A stretch of 64,000 nucleotides of DNA from Corticium candelabrum (Eukaryota > Porifera > Homoscleromorpha > Homosclerophorida > Plakinidae): positions 3,854,631 to 3,918,630 of the forward strand of contig NC_085085.1 of the NCBI RefSeq assembly GCF_963422355.1, written 5' to 3'. Made by a program: the position numbers and the translations under genes. The notes under the pieces are model-generated. The model had not been told where the DNA came from. It was given only the letters and a program-made list of their open reading frames with translations, and made no database searches. This document shows, piece after piece, positions 23,934 through 36,548 of the stretch (positions are counted from its first letter, which is position 1; each line of letters begins with the position of its first letter).

Positions 23934-24317
23934 TCATTTGCTCAGTAATACTCCAACCGAGTCCTTCACCGAATGGTATATAATGTTCTTGACCTAGAAT
24001 TCAGAGTTCGGTCTCATCTCGATGTACATGCAATGTGTCGTAGAGCGTTACCTGTAATTTGTCTTCGTGATTAGTATGTGTGTCCGACAGTTGGCAAAAC
24101 TCGTGCGTCAACATGAGACAATGAGCTAAATGCTAGACAAACGTGAGTTGAATGACGTTTTTTAATTAACAGAGGAGAACTATGGTGTGTATCCTTACTT
24201 CTGGTGATACAAAATCTTCTGCTATTTTTATGCAACTATGTAGATTTCTGACCTAAAAAAATTAATTAGTTAATAAGTATTGGGTCACTCATCCAACACA
24301 CATATTGTCAACGAAAT

Positions 24318-24748
24318 TTGCATGTCAACAGCAGCAAACGCAACCAGGGAAACGTTGACAGGCTTCGTCATGATTGACGTCGAACGTAGTGTTGTGCACT
24401 CGTGTCACAATGGAGACTGGATGCAAACGTACAGTCAGCATAGTGAATGGATGCAAAAGTACTCGATGCTGTTTGTAACGCACAAAACACATGAGATCTC
24501 ATTACCCAAACAAAGCTTGTTTTGATGACGTTGGCACCAAGCCCTTCCAGATATCGCTCACTAAGTAGGGACTGTGTGCGATCGCTTTGGCCGAACAGCA
24601 TCGAATACTGTACATTGGCATCCAGTCGCATCCAGCCTCATTGTGACACGAGCGCACAACACTATGTCAGACGTTGATCATGACGAAGTCTGTCGACAAC
24701 GTTTCCCTGGTCGCTTTTGCTGCTGTTGGCATGCAGACTTCACAAACA
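24318..24748. repeat. Large imperfect palindrome
   Basis: Arms 24318-24477 and 24592-24748 are inverted copies (for example cagcagcaaacg against its complement near 24720) around a 114-bp centre. Sequence at about 7680-8050 matches both arms and the region just beyond, so an inverted duplication occurred in this block. Confidence 0.65.
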
Positions 24749-25077
24749 GCAACAACTCTAGCTTTTCGAGTTGTCCACACAAGCAAGAGAAGATAACTGA
24801 GATAGGATTACAGAGGTGCATACCAATCTGGTCTTTAGTAAAGCATTTAAGAAACCAAATCCGGTATTTAGATAACCGATTTTCGGTAAAGCGGCAACAC
24901 AGCGACTTCAAAGGCTGTTCACCAAAACCCTTTTCTCACCCAGAAGTATGACGCGGCGGGGAACAGTCTGGCTACATGAGACTAAAGTATGCTCGCTGCT
25001 CATGACTACAAAAATTTTAATTTCGTACGTACACCGTGTTACACTCTCAAGTGAGATAAACATAAATCGACTTTTAC

Positions 25078-25251
25078 CACTTTTGCTGACAGATCGTTCC
25101 TTAGTCGTTCGTGAGTCAGTTTGTCGCACTCTTCGATCACTGCTGCAGCAGCATTGATCTCTGCAGAAAACATTCATACAGCAGAAACACACACCCAAAT
25201 TGGTTAATCGCATGCACCTTCTTGACAGGATCCAAACTCGTCGACTGATGA
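25078..25251 (-). pseudogene. Two-exon gene fragment, best copy, possibly VPS51
   Basis: Minus-strand exons 25218-25251 and 25078-25160 join in phase to read SSVDEFGSCQEEINAAAAVI then EECDKLTHERLRNDLSAKV, with canonical acceptors (TTCAG, TGCAG) and GT donors. The I-x-[DE]-[DE]-C-x-x-[IL]-T-x-RL pattern recalls a helical segment of VPS51 (DDCQVITARL in the human protein), which would fit the VPS51-like exon at 1092-1208, but the match is short. No further exon is found, so it is probably a fragment rather than an active gene. Confidence 0.4.
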
Positions 25252-26114
25252 CTGAACACAAGACAAGATAATGTAGACGACATACATAAAATCAGGTCAA
25301 CTAGAATACGTGTTGCGTATCTCACTCAAACGTGGAATGCTGAAGTACATCTAAAGAAACGAGAGAGTGTTAGAAAATGTGTCATTACAATAGGCGAAAA
25401 CGTTGCGGCATTCTGTAGCAACCGTACATTTCGTGATTAGACAAATAGGCCAATTGACTCCCACACTTCGAATCATTATCTTAGATCGTAGACATTGTTT
25501 ATCAAGGACAAGGAGTCTTGCTAAGTTAGTATGTACACAGGAAATCCAAATTGGTAAAACGATGACTGCCTTTCGACTGTGGATATACATTACATGTAAG
25601 CTACTTGTGCTGCTACACCGATTGTAAACCTCATGGTAACCAGTTTCGAATTTTATGGCAAACGTAGTCATCACCTTGGCAACATCACAAATTTTCAGTC
25701 ACCAAGGAGTTTAGGACTGTTACACGTCACCCATAACTTGAGTGACTCTAGTCCTCAGGATAACAACCTCACTGGAATTGGTCATCACATGAAGTCAGTT
25801 CGTCGTCAAATGACCTCATGTCTTGACGAACACTTTTTCTAACACTGGATAACGTGTTATACCTTGTCCACTAAACCTAATATAATCTACGTGATGCCAC
25901 ATTTTACTTTTTCACTCACAAATTTGCACATTTTCACTCACAAATCGCATGACAGCCACATTTAAGCTACAGTGTGAATACATGCGACCTCATTACACTG
26001 TGAGCTTTGTCACAACCCTAAATGTATTAGCACAATACAATAATACGTTTGTTCGTCTGTCACGCTATGAAACATCCACAATGACCACGGTTTACGTCCA
26101 ATGCCTATGGAAAT
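25252..26114. other. Block-specific spacer
   Basis: Sequence not seen elsewhere in the window; contains caaatttgcacattttcactcacaaat-type direct repeats near 25905-25945. No gene recognised. Confidence 0.5.
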
Positions 26115-26764
26115 CACTAACGTATCCGTCCAAATACAAGCCCCACCAAAATTCAAGCCCAGAAGCTTTAATTCAACCATTTCACAACTTATATATAGTC
26201 TGGGTGTTGATCTTAATAAAAGACACAGACTGAATAAAAGACCCACCCTATCTTCAGCTGCATGCGTAGAGGCGGGATGTGTTTCAATCTGCAGCTAAGG
26301 CACCTATTCAACCACTCAGTTGAAACTATGATACATTCTTTCAAGTGTGTGAGAATCACTACCAATGTTGAAGATGTGGAGGATGCTCTAACAGCCTGCA
26401 TGAAGGATGAAAGCAATGGTAAGCAGATCAAACATCATCTCTACCTCAGCACTGACCAATCACAATCAGTGAGCTGAGGCCGGCGGATGCCACAGAACAG
26501 AAGGAAGAAGATGTAGCACTCTTGGAAGAATCAGACTTTGAAGGCTACACTGTAGACGACTCGCTACAATTTTTATGTAGCTGGACGATCACGTAAACAG
26601 ATACCAGTAGTATATTGCAAGTCTACCATGCAGTCATATCTTCTTACAATAAAGGCCCCATATAAATACAAGCCCCAGGTCTTTAATTATTACACAAACA
26701 AGCTTTTTGCATTCAACCATTTAATTCAAGCCCTGGGGCTTGTATTTAGATGGATAGTTTAGTG
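26115..26764 (+). mobile_element. Decayed TIR transposon, pogo/Tigger-like tail (second copy)
   Basis: Best-preserved ends: 26115-26144 and 26735-26764 match at 26 of 30 positions as inverted repeats (start CACTAA). The internal 71-residue frame (26262-26477) is kept with a few substitutions (TNVEDVEDAL). It is the same ancestral insertion as 8653-9283. Confidence 0.55.
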
Positions 26765-27034
26765 TCAATGCTGCTGTACCAAACAAATATAAACATAAAC
26801 GTCACAAACTGCGAATCGACTCGAACCTTCAGCTTGAGTAACAGAGTAACATGGAATCGCCTTGATCGTCGACCATTCGAGCTGTAAAGAACACACGTCA
26901 CTCTGGATGAGAACGTAGTGTTGTATACGACTGTTTACCAGAAAGATCTTCGAAGCCGTTTCAAAACTGGTCGATTGGCAAGTCTTCGATGATATATCTG
27001 CTTCTGCAGTTGACCATGTCGCAGTGATCCTTGC

Positions 27035-27779
27035 CTGAAATCATAGCAACAGTTTAGACCTAAATCAACTGTAGGTATACAAACTAATGTATGTAAGCAA
27101 TAACAAGTACATCTGATGGCAAGATATCAAGCTGCTTAAGGGTTTGCTCATTGCATCATTTTAAAGTTCAAGAGCAATAAAAAATCTGTCCATCCATCCG
27201 TCCATTTGTCTGTCTGTCTGTCTGTATTTGCCATTTCAGCTACTCAATCCAGTCTGTCTATCTGTCTGTCTAGTTTATCTGTTGGCCTCTTGTCCTTCAG
27301 CAGGCATTCAACCGTCCACATTCTAAGTACACTCACACATTCCTCTCTTATATATACTCACAGGCTTTGCCCAACTACGTATACACATGAGATCCCATAC
27401 CTTTGTAGGATTAGGGAGGCTTGAGTGTAGTAGGTGCTGAATCAGTGACAACTAACAGTTGCTCTGACTAGGCAACAGAGCAGCACAATACTTCAAAACA
27501 AGTGTCACTTGGCGAATACTACGACATTCCTTTAAGGTTTGTCTTGCACATCCTGAATGTGCAAGTTTCTAGTGGAAACAGTCACTTTCCTGAACTGCTT
27601 TAGTGTCTAGAGGTATTTAAGTTAAACTAGTTTAAGGTGCAGCTAGTAGAAACAGGGTCATAGTGTATATGCCACAATCACATTATGCTCGTTGCTTGTG
27701 AATAAAGAAATTTGTAATCAAATTTGGTACATACACATTGTGTGACACTCTCTAGCAAGGAAAAGGAGAACTCACTTAC
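27035..27779. other. Type II spacer
   Basis: Homologous to 9552-10317, with a shorter (GTCT)n near 27208-27228. No gene seen. Confidence 0.55.
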
Positions 27780-27957
27780 AACTTTTGCTGACAGATCGTT
27801 ACGTAGTCGCTCGTGAGTCAGTTCATCATGCACACACTTCAATCGCTGCAGCAGCTGCATTGATCTCTGCAGAAAAAATTCATAAAACAGAAACACACTG
27901 GAGAATTGGTTGATGGCACGCACCTTCTTGACAGCAGCCGGACTCGTCGACCGATAA
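27780..27957 (-). pseudogene. Two-exon fragment, frame-shifted copy
   Basis: Exons 27924-27957 and 27780-27866 correspond to those at 10318-10494, with the same 4-nt excess in the second exon. This block therefore holds two versions of the fragment, here and at 25 kb. Confidence 0.4.
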
Positions 27958-28735
27958 CTGTACAAGACAAAGTAAATTATGTTAGGTAGAGACGACGTTC
28001 AGACGACATCACGTGATTTGCTCTCCCTTCTATGGTTGTGGGAAGTTGGCACGTGGTAATGTTGGATGTTAGCTCCGTTGTGGAGACTCTCATTGTTGTG
28101 CCCACATCCTAAATTTCCAAAGCCACACGACAACAAGCAACAACTACAGATTGGACGTCTCCAACAAGACCGTTGGTCTACAAATTTTACTGCGCATGCG
28201 CAACGTCTTTGTGTGTTTTAGTGAAGATGTCGATCCGTTCTAACGTCTTCGACTCTGCTCATCTTTTGGCATCTTCCAGAGAGTCAGAAGAGGTAAATGC
28301 TCTTTTGTTTTTCTGTTCTTGTTACTTGTAGTGGAGATGCTAAAACGACGTGTTACACTGTGGTTATGATGATGGGACTGTCAGCTGACAGACTGCATGA
28401 GTTGCCCCAATGGGCTGTCTATACTGTCACATAGTGATCGAATTACGTACAGTATCAGTTAATTATTTCATTTGCTCGTTTGATTTTGATAATAAGAGGT
28501 CACAGAAGTCTAAAATGGTACTTGCAATGAGTTAATAATATTTGCACACTTTATCATATTGCCAGTGGTGGGTGACAATGTGAGAGATCAATGCAATAGA
28601 GTGTTGTCACAAAAGTGATGTCTCATCTATGACAATGACAACATGCTCGAGCATCACAGAAGTGGAAAAGAGGAGGAGATGGATATGAAAACTTATTGAG
28701 ACAATCTTTTGTAGATGGATTTTGGAAACATCAGA
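27958..28735. other. Promoter-like segment and class B upstream region of copy 5
   Basis: Has the exact NRF1-type palindrome GCGCATGCGC near 28193 and the candidate exon start atgtcgatccg at 28227. Near 28354 it is the empty site for the long-TIR element. Class B upstream sequence follows. Confidence 0.5.
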
Positions 28736-28860
28736 TTAGGTGGAAATGTTCTGTTTCAGACTAGACTGTACCCACCCGGAAGTGAGGGTGTGTGAGGAGG
28801 AGTATATAAGAGCAAACTCACCAGCTCACTTCATCAGTATCGAGGATATCGGTCATCATC
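28736..28860 (+). promoter_or_regulatory. Class B promoter of copy 5
   Basis: TATATAAG at 28803-28810. Confidence 0.75.
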
Positions 28861-29815
28861 ATGTTTTCATTTTCTGTGACAGTTCTGGTGCTCATTCAAG
28901 TCATTGCTACTTCTGGTGGTCAAAGTGTGTCGGATGAGAGAAATCAGCAGGTTAGGATGGTTTATCAAGTATTAATTAAAATATATTATTATGATTTTTT
29001 GTTTACTGAGTAGACGTGTGTGTCTGCTGGTGTTCCTGGAGTACCTGGATCACCTGGAGTAAATGGATCACCCGGACGAGATGGAATGAAAGGAGAAAAA
29101 GGAATGAATGGAGAGAAAGGATTAGTGGGAGATGATGGTCGACAAGGAATAAAAGGAGAAGAAGGAAGGAAAGGAGAGAAAGGGATAAAGGGGGAGAGAG
29201 GATTAGTTGGAGATGTCGGCAGTAAAGGTAATGCTGGGAAGATAGGCCCACAAGGCCCACAAGGTCCAGAAGGTCTACAAGGGATAAAAGGGGGAACAGG
29301 AAGGAAAGGAGAGAAAGGAGAAGCTGTGACACTCAACTGGAAACAGTGTGTGTGGAAAAGAGATGATAGTAAGGACAGCGGTCTGATTCAGGTTATTCCA
29401 ACTCGATTTGTGATTACAATTATCAACGTGTAACTTGTTTCTGCTTTCTTTTCAACAGAACTGTAATTTTAGGAAACATGACAGCAATTCAGCTCTACAT
29501 GTTGCATATGCAGGAACTCTCAGGGTTCTATGCTCCAGTGGTCGATGCTGTTCTCGATGGCATTTTACATTCAACGGTAACGAGTGCAGTGGACCTATGA
29601 CTATTGAGGGAGTTGTAGATGGTACTCCAGCTAATGATGATCCTCACCGTCACAGACAGATTGAGGGATACTGTGAGAACATTCCAGCAGGTCAAGTCAC
29701 AATTGGATTCAACATTGGAAAGTGTAAGGGATACTCGACAACTTATGATGGCTGGACAGGACATCTTTCAGTATCTCGCATTATGATTGCAGAAGTTCCT
29801 CCATCACAAAAGTGA
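28861..29815 (+). CDS. CTHRC1-like: CTHRC1-like secreted collagen, copy 5
   Basis: Exons 28861-28950, 29014-29391 and 29459-29815 encode 274 residues. Intron 1 is 63 nt, two shorter than in all other copies. The collagen region has 33 triplets with GDVGSKG and the order GPQGPQGPEGLQ. Variable sites read VWKRDDSK (Lys replaces the usual Tyr after VW), LCSSGRCCSRWHF, VVDGTPANDDP and TYDGWTGHLS. LCSSGRCCSRW is shared with copy 8 although the flanking sequence differs, a sign of local exchange. Confidence 0.92.
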
Positions 29816-30093
29816 CTGAATGAGAGAGGAATTAGAACTTGTGTTCAGTAGAGTTTGCAGTAGGTACAATACAAGGTTGCTGAAATAGGAGAATGGATGG
29901 TGTGCATGTTTGTCTCTCTTGCTGCATGTCAGTGTATGTATGTATGGTTAATTCAAAGTGTAGCTGCAACTAACAATCAATATTGACCGTCAGAGCTACT
30001 AAACAAACAGTTGCCCATAGAAACCATCAAAACTTGCTTTGGAAGTGTGCATGTCCATGTGTGCGCGCGCATGCGTGTTTGCGTGGTGTGGAG
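29816..30093. other. 3' flank of copy 5
   Basis: Conserved flank up to the TG tract; no gene. Confidence 0.5.
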
Positions 30094-30231
<138 letters not shown>

Positions 30232-31328
30232 TAAATGGTTGAACCTACTCATTCTCACACTCAACCTTACTGTGTGTTTTATAACTCTAATCCATGTTTC
30301 CGATTTCATCAAACTTTATAAAAGGCAGGGAAAAGATGGAAAGAGAAAGAAGACCGTATTACCTCACATAAAAGTCAAGCTTAGCAGAGAGTTCGACCCA
30401 TGACATCCTGCAGTGCAACTACAAAGGCATGCCCACAAGGTAGCCTCAAAACTTCAGACATTCTCATCGTGCCAGCTCCGAGCACAAACAGCTAGTCTAC
30501 TACTATGGTGTGTGACTGCCGTATCAGACTTCTGGAAAGATGTAGAAAGACGATAGTAGAAGACCTCCACAGTACATACAATCAATCAATCATCAAGTCT
30601 ACATTTGAGTTATGTGTAGTAGTTCGTCTTGGATCAGAGCATCTATGCAGGGGCAATGGACGTTGCAGTTCCCTCGCCCACAAGCGCAAGACCTCATACC
30701 TCAAGACATATGGGCAGTCCTAGCTACTCAACCTCATGCTACTGTAAATCAATATGTTGCTTGTAACTACAAATTTTCGTAAACTGCCACAAACTCTATT
30801 TTGTAAAAAAAATGTTCATAAACTTCCTCATTCCTTTTGAACGTGCGTGGAAGTGACGAGGCTCAATCAACATCCGGGTAGGTCTACACATGTACCCTAC
30901 TTCATTCTCAATATATCTCTGATTTTTTGGCTTGCAAAACCCAATTTGTTGACAGTTAGTGCATGCAGGATACTACCCTGAGCAGAGATAGCCGTTTCTG
31001 CCCTCAACCCAAACAACGAAGACAATCATTTAGAGAGTGTTGCATGTGCATCTGCATGGATATTTGGACTACAAGAAGACAGCAAATTCAAGTAATCTGC
31101 CAACAATATGTATTCACCATGTAATATCGAACATACAACCGGTAAAGTCGAGAAACAGCAGTCAACAGCGCTATATATACAGTACAAACCGACATGAGTA
31201 TTGTATTAAGAACTAACAGTACAGTACGTCTGTAGTGATGAAAGGTATACCAGTTAAACCAGTTTTAGTACCGTCTGCATTAAAGCATTAAAGCGATTAC
31301 GTGAGAATCGGCATCCGTCGCCATGCCG
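30232..31328. other. Spacer after copy 5
   Basis: Homologous to 3754-4939; the (TA)n is only a few units long near 31172. No gene. Confidence 0.55.
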
Positions 31329-31640
31329 CTATCGTTCGCTCAGTGATACTCCAACCGAGTCCTTCACCGAATGGTATATAAGGTTCTTGATCTACAATTC
31401 AGAGTTCAGTCTCGTCTGTCTCGGTGTACATGCGATGTGTCGTAGAGTGTTACCTGTAATTTGTCTTCGTGATTAGTATGTGCATGTGTCCGACAGTCGG
31501 CGAAACTCATGAGTCAACATGAGACAATGAGCTAAATGCTAGACAAACATGCATTGAATGAGGTTTTCTAATTAACAGAGGAGTACTATGGTGTGTATCC
31601 TTACTTCTGGTGATACAAAATCTTCTGCTATTTGATGCAA
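31329..31640 (-). pseudogene. KDM3: KDM3-like last three exons (after copy 5)
   Basis: Exons 31605-31640 (1 nt short), 31454-31538 (4-nt insertion within SDTHT) and 31329-31391 (IKNLIYHSVKDSVGVSLSER, stop). Two of three exons are out of frame, the most damaged terminal set here. Confidence 0.75.
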
Positions 31641-32450
31641 CTATGTAGATTTCTGACCTAAAAATTAATTCATTAATTATTAATATTGGGTCAGTCATCC
31701 AACACACATATTGTCAAAGAATCACATGCAGACAGTGTGACAAAATACAAGCATGAAATACGGTTCAATAGATACAAGAAATATAAACGACCAACTCTGG
31801 TGACCCTTCCTGATCTCAATTGTTACAACAAGAAACTAAAATTACATCGTTTTCCTGTTAAAACTATTTCCAAATGGCAAATGTTTCTTTCTATGCCAAC
31901 AGCATTAAAATTAGTGATAACCCACCCATCATCCTCTCTAATTGGGACATAATCTGAAATGCTGCCCCCACACACTGATTGAAAGGAAGCATGTTTATGG
32001 AAACTACTGTAAACTGTCATGGCAAAAAAGGTTCCATTGACTTACTCTGCATATCAACCACCTTCTATCAATAAATGCACACTGTAGGTGTAAATCTGAT
32101 GTCAAGGTAGGTAAAACATGTGCTAATAGAAGACAACAGAGTGTCATTGTCACCCAGTGGAGCAGAAGCCAATCAGAATTAAGTATGTCAAAGCATCTCT
32201 AAATCCTGGTAGTAACATTCTGGCATCAAACATCTTCAATGCAAAGACACCAACCAACCACAAACATTGATTTGGAGATCATCCCCTACTGTAGATGATG
32301 TGCAATTCATAGTTGAAGTTCCATGTTCAAACTAGGGTGTGGAAGACTACCAATGGCTCATAAACGTCTAATGAGTCTGAACATTCTTTCAAGCTCAGAG
32401 AGTAGGAAGGCATGTCATCGAAAAGCAGTAAGAAGACACAACACAAATAG

Positions 32451-32452
<2 letters not shown>
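31641..32452. other. Type III spacer
   Basis: Homologous to 18865-19701, without the SINE. No gene. Confidence 0.55.

Positions 32453-32508
<56 letters not shown>
32453..32508. repeat. (AC)n microsatellite, SINE-free
   Basis: Equivalent of 20165-20227 without the adjoining SINE. Confidence 0.95.
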
Positions 32509-32509
<1 letters not shown>

Positions 32510-32981
32510 ACAACGATTGCCATTCAGTTGTTAAGTAACCCCATAAATAAAGAAGAATATTTCGGTGCTCATTTTAGTCAAGTCAATCTGTCTGTCTGTT
32601 GGTCAGTCGGCGTGCATCTCTCTCAGTCAGTCTTGTCTGTCTGTCTATCTGTTTGTTCAATCTACATGTATATCTAAATAAAATTGCTTCAATCTGTCTG
32701 CATATCTGTCTGTCAAACACATGTGATTCTCAGTCCCAACAAGCATGTGCACTACCATAAAACCAACACGTATACCTTCTATTAATTAATTAAGCACAAG
32801 ATACCACAAAATCAATCATAGCATATTGTTCAACAAGAGTGCAATTTACATTCCCGTCTTAAACACTTTTGCCATGAAATTCTCAGTTTTATGTTATTGT
32901 TCTTCATTAATATCAAAGCAATATGTTAAATAATAATGAATTTTATTGATTAAAATAGCAGATGTAGACTACTGTAGATTA
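32509..32981. other. Type III spacer
   Basis: AT-rich sequence homologous to 20228-20685; no gene. Confidence 0.5.
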
Positions 32982-34539
32982 TTGGCGAGCGAAGCGAGCC
33001 TCTCTCTTGTCGTGTCAATTGAGCTCGAGATATATTTTATTTATATATTTATATATATACGTACGTCAGCACTTGTCATATAGATTTACGGCAAAACAGA
33101 AAGACAAATCGACAAAACGACGATGCCAGATGAATGCAATTTTGACTCCGTAACATATGCGCTAAAAATTGAAGCAAGGGATCCCTTTTGAAGGGTCGAC
33201 TCAATTGTAATTTGTTGGCGAGAAGAGTCAAACGACTCTCGATTTTGCTCCCTTACGCGACTAAAGAGCAAAGGAGACCGATTCGTGACAAGCGGAATGA
33301 AAAGGAAAAGCTAAAAGAAGAGAAAAGTCTGTTTTTTGAGTTTACGCGCGTTCCTTTGATAGAAATTATTGCTACGCAACCATTGTCACGTGACTACGTG
33401 ACCATTGTTACGCGACTATCTTAGTAAACGAGTGAGACGATTGAAGCGTGAACGAAAAATTGAAGACGATTATAGTATTTTGCGTTCAATTATCCGATTC
33501 AGGCAATCAATTATCCGATTTGGGCGTTCAGTTATCCGATTCGGGCATTCAATTATCCGACTCAGGTATTCAATTATCCGATGTTCTGTCTTAGAAGTAC
33601 TAAATTTATAGAAATAATTGTTTCAGACTGATACGTAAAGTCAAAACGGCGCACATTTCTTCCATGACGTCTTTTTATGATGCTCACTCACGTTTCAGCT
33701 GACCAATAAATGATTGATTCAAGAAAGGTGAGAAGGCGAAGTAGTGAAATTCGAGCTCTTGATTAGCTAAAAACCTGCTAAGACGCATGATGGACTGTTG
33801 CATGGTATCACGCAGGACGCGCGGTTTACAAAATATGCGAATTACACCACGATTGACGGGATCAAGGCGTTGTTGTAGGCTTCCTAGATATGTAGATTTA
33901 GTTCACTCACAACAGCTTAGTTAGACATCCGCTGAAACGTGGGACACCAAGATTAGTGCAAAAGAAATTATCGTACAACACTTACTAAATATTTACACTA
34001 AAGTCAAGATTAATTACAAAATTATTGCGACTAGACAGCTGATGAATGATGATGTCTAAGCAGCTGCCCAACCGCAGACTGTGTAAGTTATTCAGTTTTC
34101 CATGATATTGCACAACAGCCCCTGGCAACGGGTAAATGAACGCCCAATTCGGATAATTGACCAACGGATTCGTATAACTGAACGCAACATACTTTAAAAG
34201 AGCAAGTAAAAGTCTACAAATTATTGCGTCTATACAGCTGATGAATGATGATATTTGAGCAGCTGCCCAACCGCAGACTATGTAAGTTATTCAGTTTTCC
34301 ATGATATTGCACAACAGCGGTAAGCAACGGATAATTGAACGCCTGAATAGGATAACTGAACACCGGATTCGGATAATTGAACCCAAAATACTATAGAAGA
34401 GCAACTGAAAGTCTGTTTCCTGAGTCAACGCGTTTGTTTGACAGAAACTATTGCTACGTAACGCAACCATTGTTACGCGAATAGGTAAAGATGGAACACC
34501 ATCGCTCGCCAAACACAATGCTAACCGAGCATTTACTAG
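32982..34539. mobile_element. Non-autonomous Helentron/Helitron2-like element
   Basis: 1558 bp, absent from three other type III blocks, whose empty site reads gattatcttataaagg; insertion is between A and T without target duplication. The 5' end is TTGGCGAGCGA (32982-32992). Its complement TCGCTCGCCAA (34502-34512) lies 27 bp inside the 3' end, so the inverted repeats are asymmetric. A 6-bp-stem hairpin (34517-34522 with 34528-34533) precedes the terminal CTAG. These are Helentron hallmarks. Inside are direct repeats of about 20 bp (attcaattatccgatt type, 33480-33582), inverted counterparts at 34141-34190 and 34328-34392, and a 118-bp direct repeat (about 34018-34135 and 34214-34330). No Rep/helicase frame is present. 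Confidence 0.75.
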
Positions 34540-35092
34540 TCTTATAAAGGTGTTATTTAGTTTCCAGTAGCCGTATATTCTTACTGTCGTACGGTTGTGT
34601 TGATCACGTGACCTCTTCTGCTCGCTACAGAGTGGCTGTGCGAGATGGTAAAGAGTCGAATGTTAGTACCGTCGTAAATACTCCAACGCCACAAGACAAC
34701 ATGCGACAACTACAGATGGGACAAGACACTCGTAGTGTATAAACTTTATTGCGCACGCGCAACTTCCAAGCACTTCCGTTCTAATGTCTCTTACTGATTT
34801 GGTGGGGAGATCTAACTTACTGTTTGATCATTTATGAAATGATGTTTCTTTATCTATTGTTTGGGTGTAATGTTGCTTGCAATGAGCTAATAATATTTGC
34901 ACACTTTATCATATTGCCAGTGGTGGGTGACAATGTGAGAGATCAATGCAATAGAGTGTTGTCACAAAAGTGATGTCTCATCTATGACGATGACAACATG
35001 CTCGAGCATCACAGAAGTTGAAAAGAGGAGGAGATGGATATGAAAACTTATTGAGACAATCTCTTGTAGATGGATTTTGGAAACATCAGATT
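34540..35092. other. Type III spacer and class B upstream region of copy 6
   Basis: Resumes homology with 20686 onward after the insertion; has gcgcacgcgcaac near 34752. No gene. Confidence 0.5.
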
Positions 35093-35216
35093 AGGTGGAA
35101 ATGTTCTGTTTCAGACTAGACTGTACCCAGCCCGGATGTGAGGGTGTGTGAGGAGGAGTATATAAGAGCAAGCTCACCAGCTCACTTCATCAGTATCGAG
35201 GATATCGGTCATCATC
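35093..35216 (+). promoter_or_regulatory. Class B promoter of copy 6
   Basis: TATATAAG at 35159-35166. Confidence 0.75.
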
Positions 35217-36185
35217 ATGTTTTCATTTTCTGTGACAGTTCTGGTGCTCATTCAAGTCATTGCTACTTCTGGTGGTCAAAGTGTGTCGGATGAGAGAAAT
35301 CAGCAGGTTAGGATGGTTTATCAAGTATTAATTAAAATATATTATTATGATTTTTTGTGTTTACCGAGTAGACGTGTGTGTCTGCTGGTGTTCCTGGAGT
35401 ACCTGGATCACCTGGAGTAAATGGATCACCCGGACGAGATGGAATGAAAGGAGAGAAAGGGATGAATGGAAAGAAAGGATTAGTGGGAGATGATGGTCGA
35501 CAAGGAATAAAAGGAGAAGAAGGAAGGAAAGGAGAGAAAGGGATAAAGGGGGAGAGAGGATTAGTTGGAGATGTCGGTGGTAAAGGTAATGCTGGAAAGA
35601 TAGGCCCACAAGGTCCACAAGGCCCACAAGGTCCACAAGGTCTACAAGGGATAAAAGGAGAAACAGGAAGGAAAGGAGAGAAAGGAGAAGCTGTGACACT
35701 CAACTGGAAACAGTGTGTGTGGTATAAAGAGGATGGCAAGGACAGCGGTCTGATTCAGGTTATTCCAACTCGATTTGCGATTATAATTATCAACGTGTGA
35801 CTTGTTTCTGCATTCTTTTCAACAGAACTGTAATTTTAGGAAACATGACAGCAATTCAGCTCTACATGTTGCATATGCAGGAACTCTCAGGGTTCGATGT
35901 TACAGTGGTGAGTGCTGTTCTCGATGGTATTTTACATTCAACGGTAACGAGTGCAGTGGACCTATGACTATTGAGGGAATTGTGTATGGTAATCCAACTA
36001 ATGATAATCCTCACCGTCACAGACAGATTGAGGGATACTGTGAGAACATTCCAGCAGGTCAAGTCACAATTGGATTCAACATTGGAAACTGTAACAAATG
36101 GAAATCGACAATATATGATGGCAAAACAGGATGGCTATCAGAATCTCGCATTATGATTGCAGAAGTTCCTCCATCACAAAAGTGA
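35217..36185 (+). CDS. CTHRC1-like: CTHRC1-like secreted collagen, copy 6
   Basis: Exons 35217-35306, 35372-35758 and 35826-36185 encode 278 residues, the longest of the nine. The extra length comes from a GPQ-GPQ-GPQ-GPQ run (34 triplets in all) and one more residue in exon 3. It also has GKKGLV in the collagen region. Variable sites are the most divergent: YKEDGK, RCYSGECCSRW, IVYGNPTNDNP, CNKWKSTIYDGKTGWLSE. The CNK-STIY form is shared only with copies 1 and 7. The number of Cys residues is unchanged. Confidence 0.92.
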
Positions 36186-36405
36186 CTGAATTAGAGAGAA
36201 ATTAGAACTTGTGTTCAGTAGAGTTTGCAGTACGTACAATACAAGGTTACTGAAGTATGAGACTGGATGGTGCGCGTGCATGTCTCTCTTTGCCGTATGT
36301 GAGTGTATGTATGATTAATTCTACATGTAGCTGCAACTAACTATCAATATCGTCCATCAAAGCTTCAGAAAAAGCGATTCTAGAGACCGTCCAAGCTTGC
36401 TTACG

Positions 36406-36406
<1 letters not shown>
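36186..36406. other. 3' flank of copy 6
   Basis: Conserved flank up to the TG tract. Confidence 0.5.

Positions 36407-36487
<81 letters not shown>
36407..36487. repeat. (TG)n microsatellite
   Basis: Pure TG tract. Confidence 0.95.
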
Positions 36488-36491
<4 letters not shown>

Positions 36492-36548
36492 CTACAACTG
36501 TTGAACCTACTCAATCTGACACTTAACCCTACTGAGTGTTTCATAGTC

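Larger units (their letters stand above)
23934..27034 (-). pseudogene. KDM3: KDM3-like fragment without catalytic exons
   Basis: Exons 26939-27034 (DxVNCR region), 26827-26881 (with the same 8-bp duplication as the 9.3-kb copy), 24199-24235 (CIKIAEDFVSPE, the best match to KDM3 at this exon), 24052-24132 ([20 protein letters not shown]) and 23934-23993 (VKNIIYHSVKDSVGVLLSK, stop). The exons with the iron ligands, found at 7.0-8.6 kb in the related block, are replaced by unrelated sequence (24.3-26.1 kb). Confidence 0.75.
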
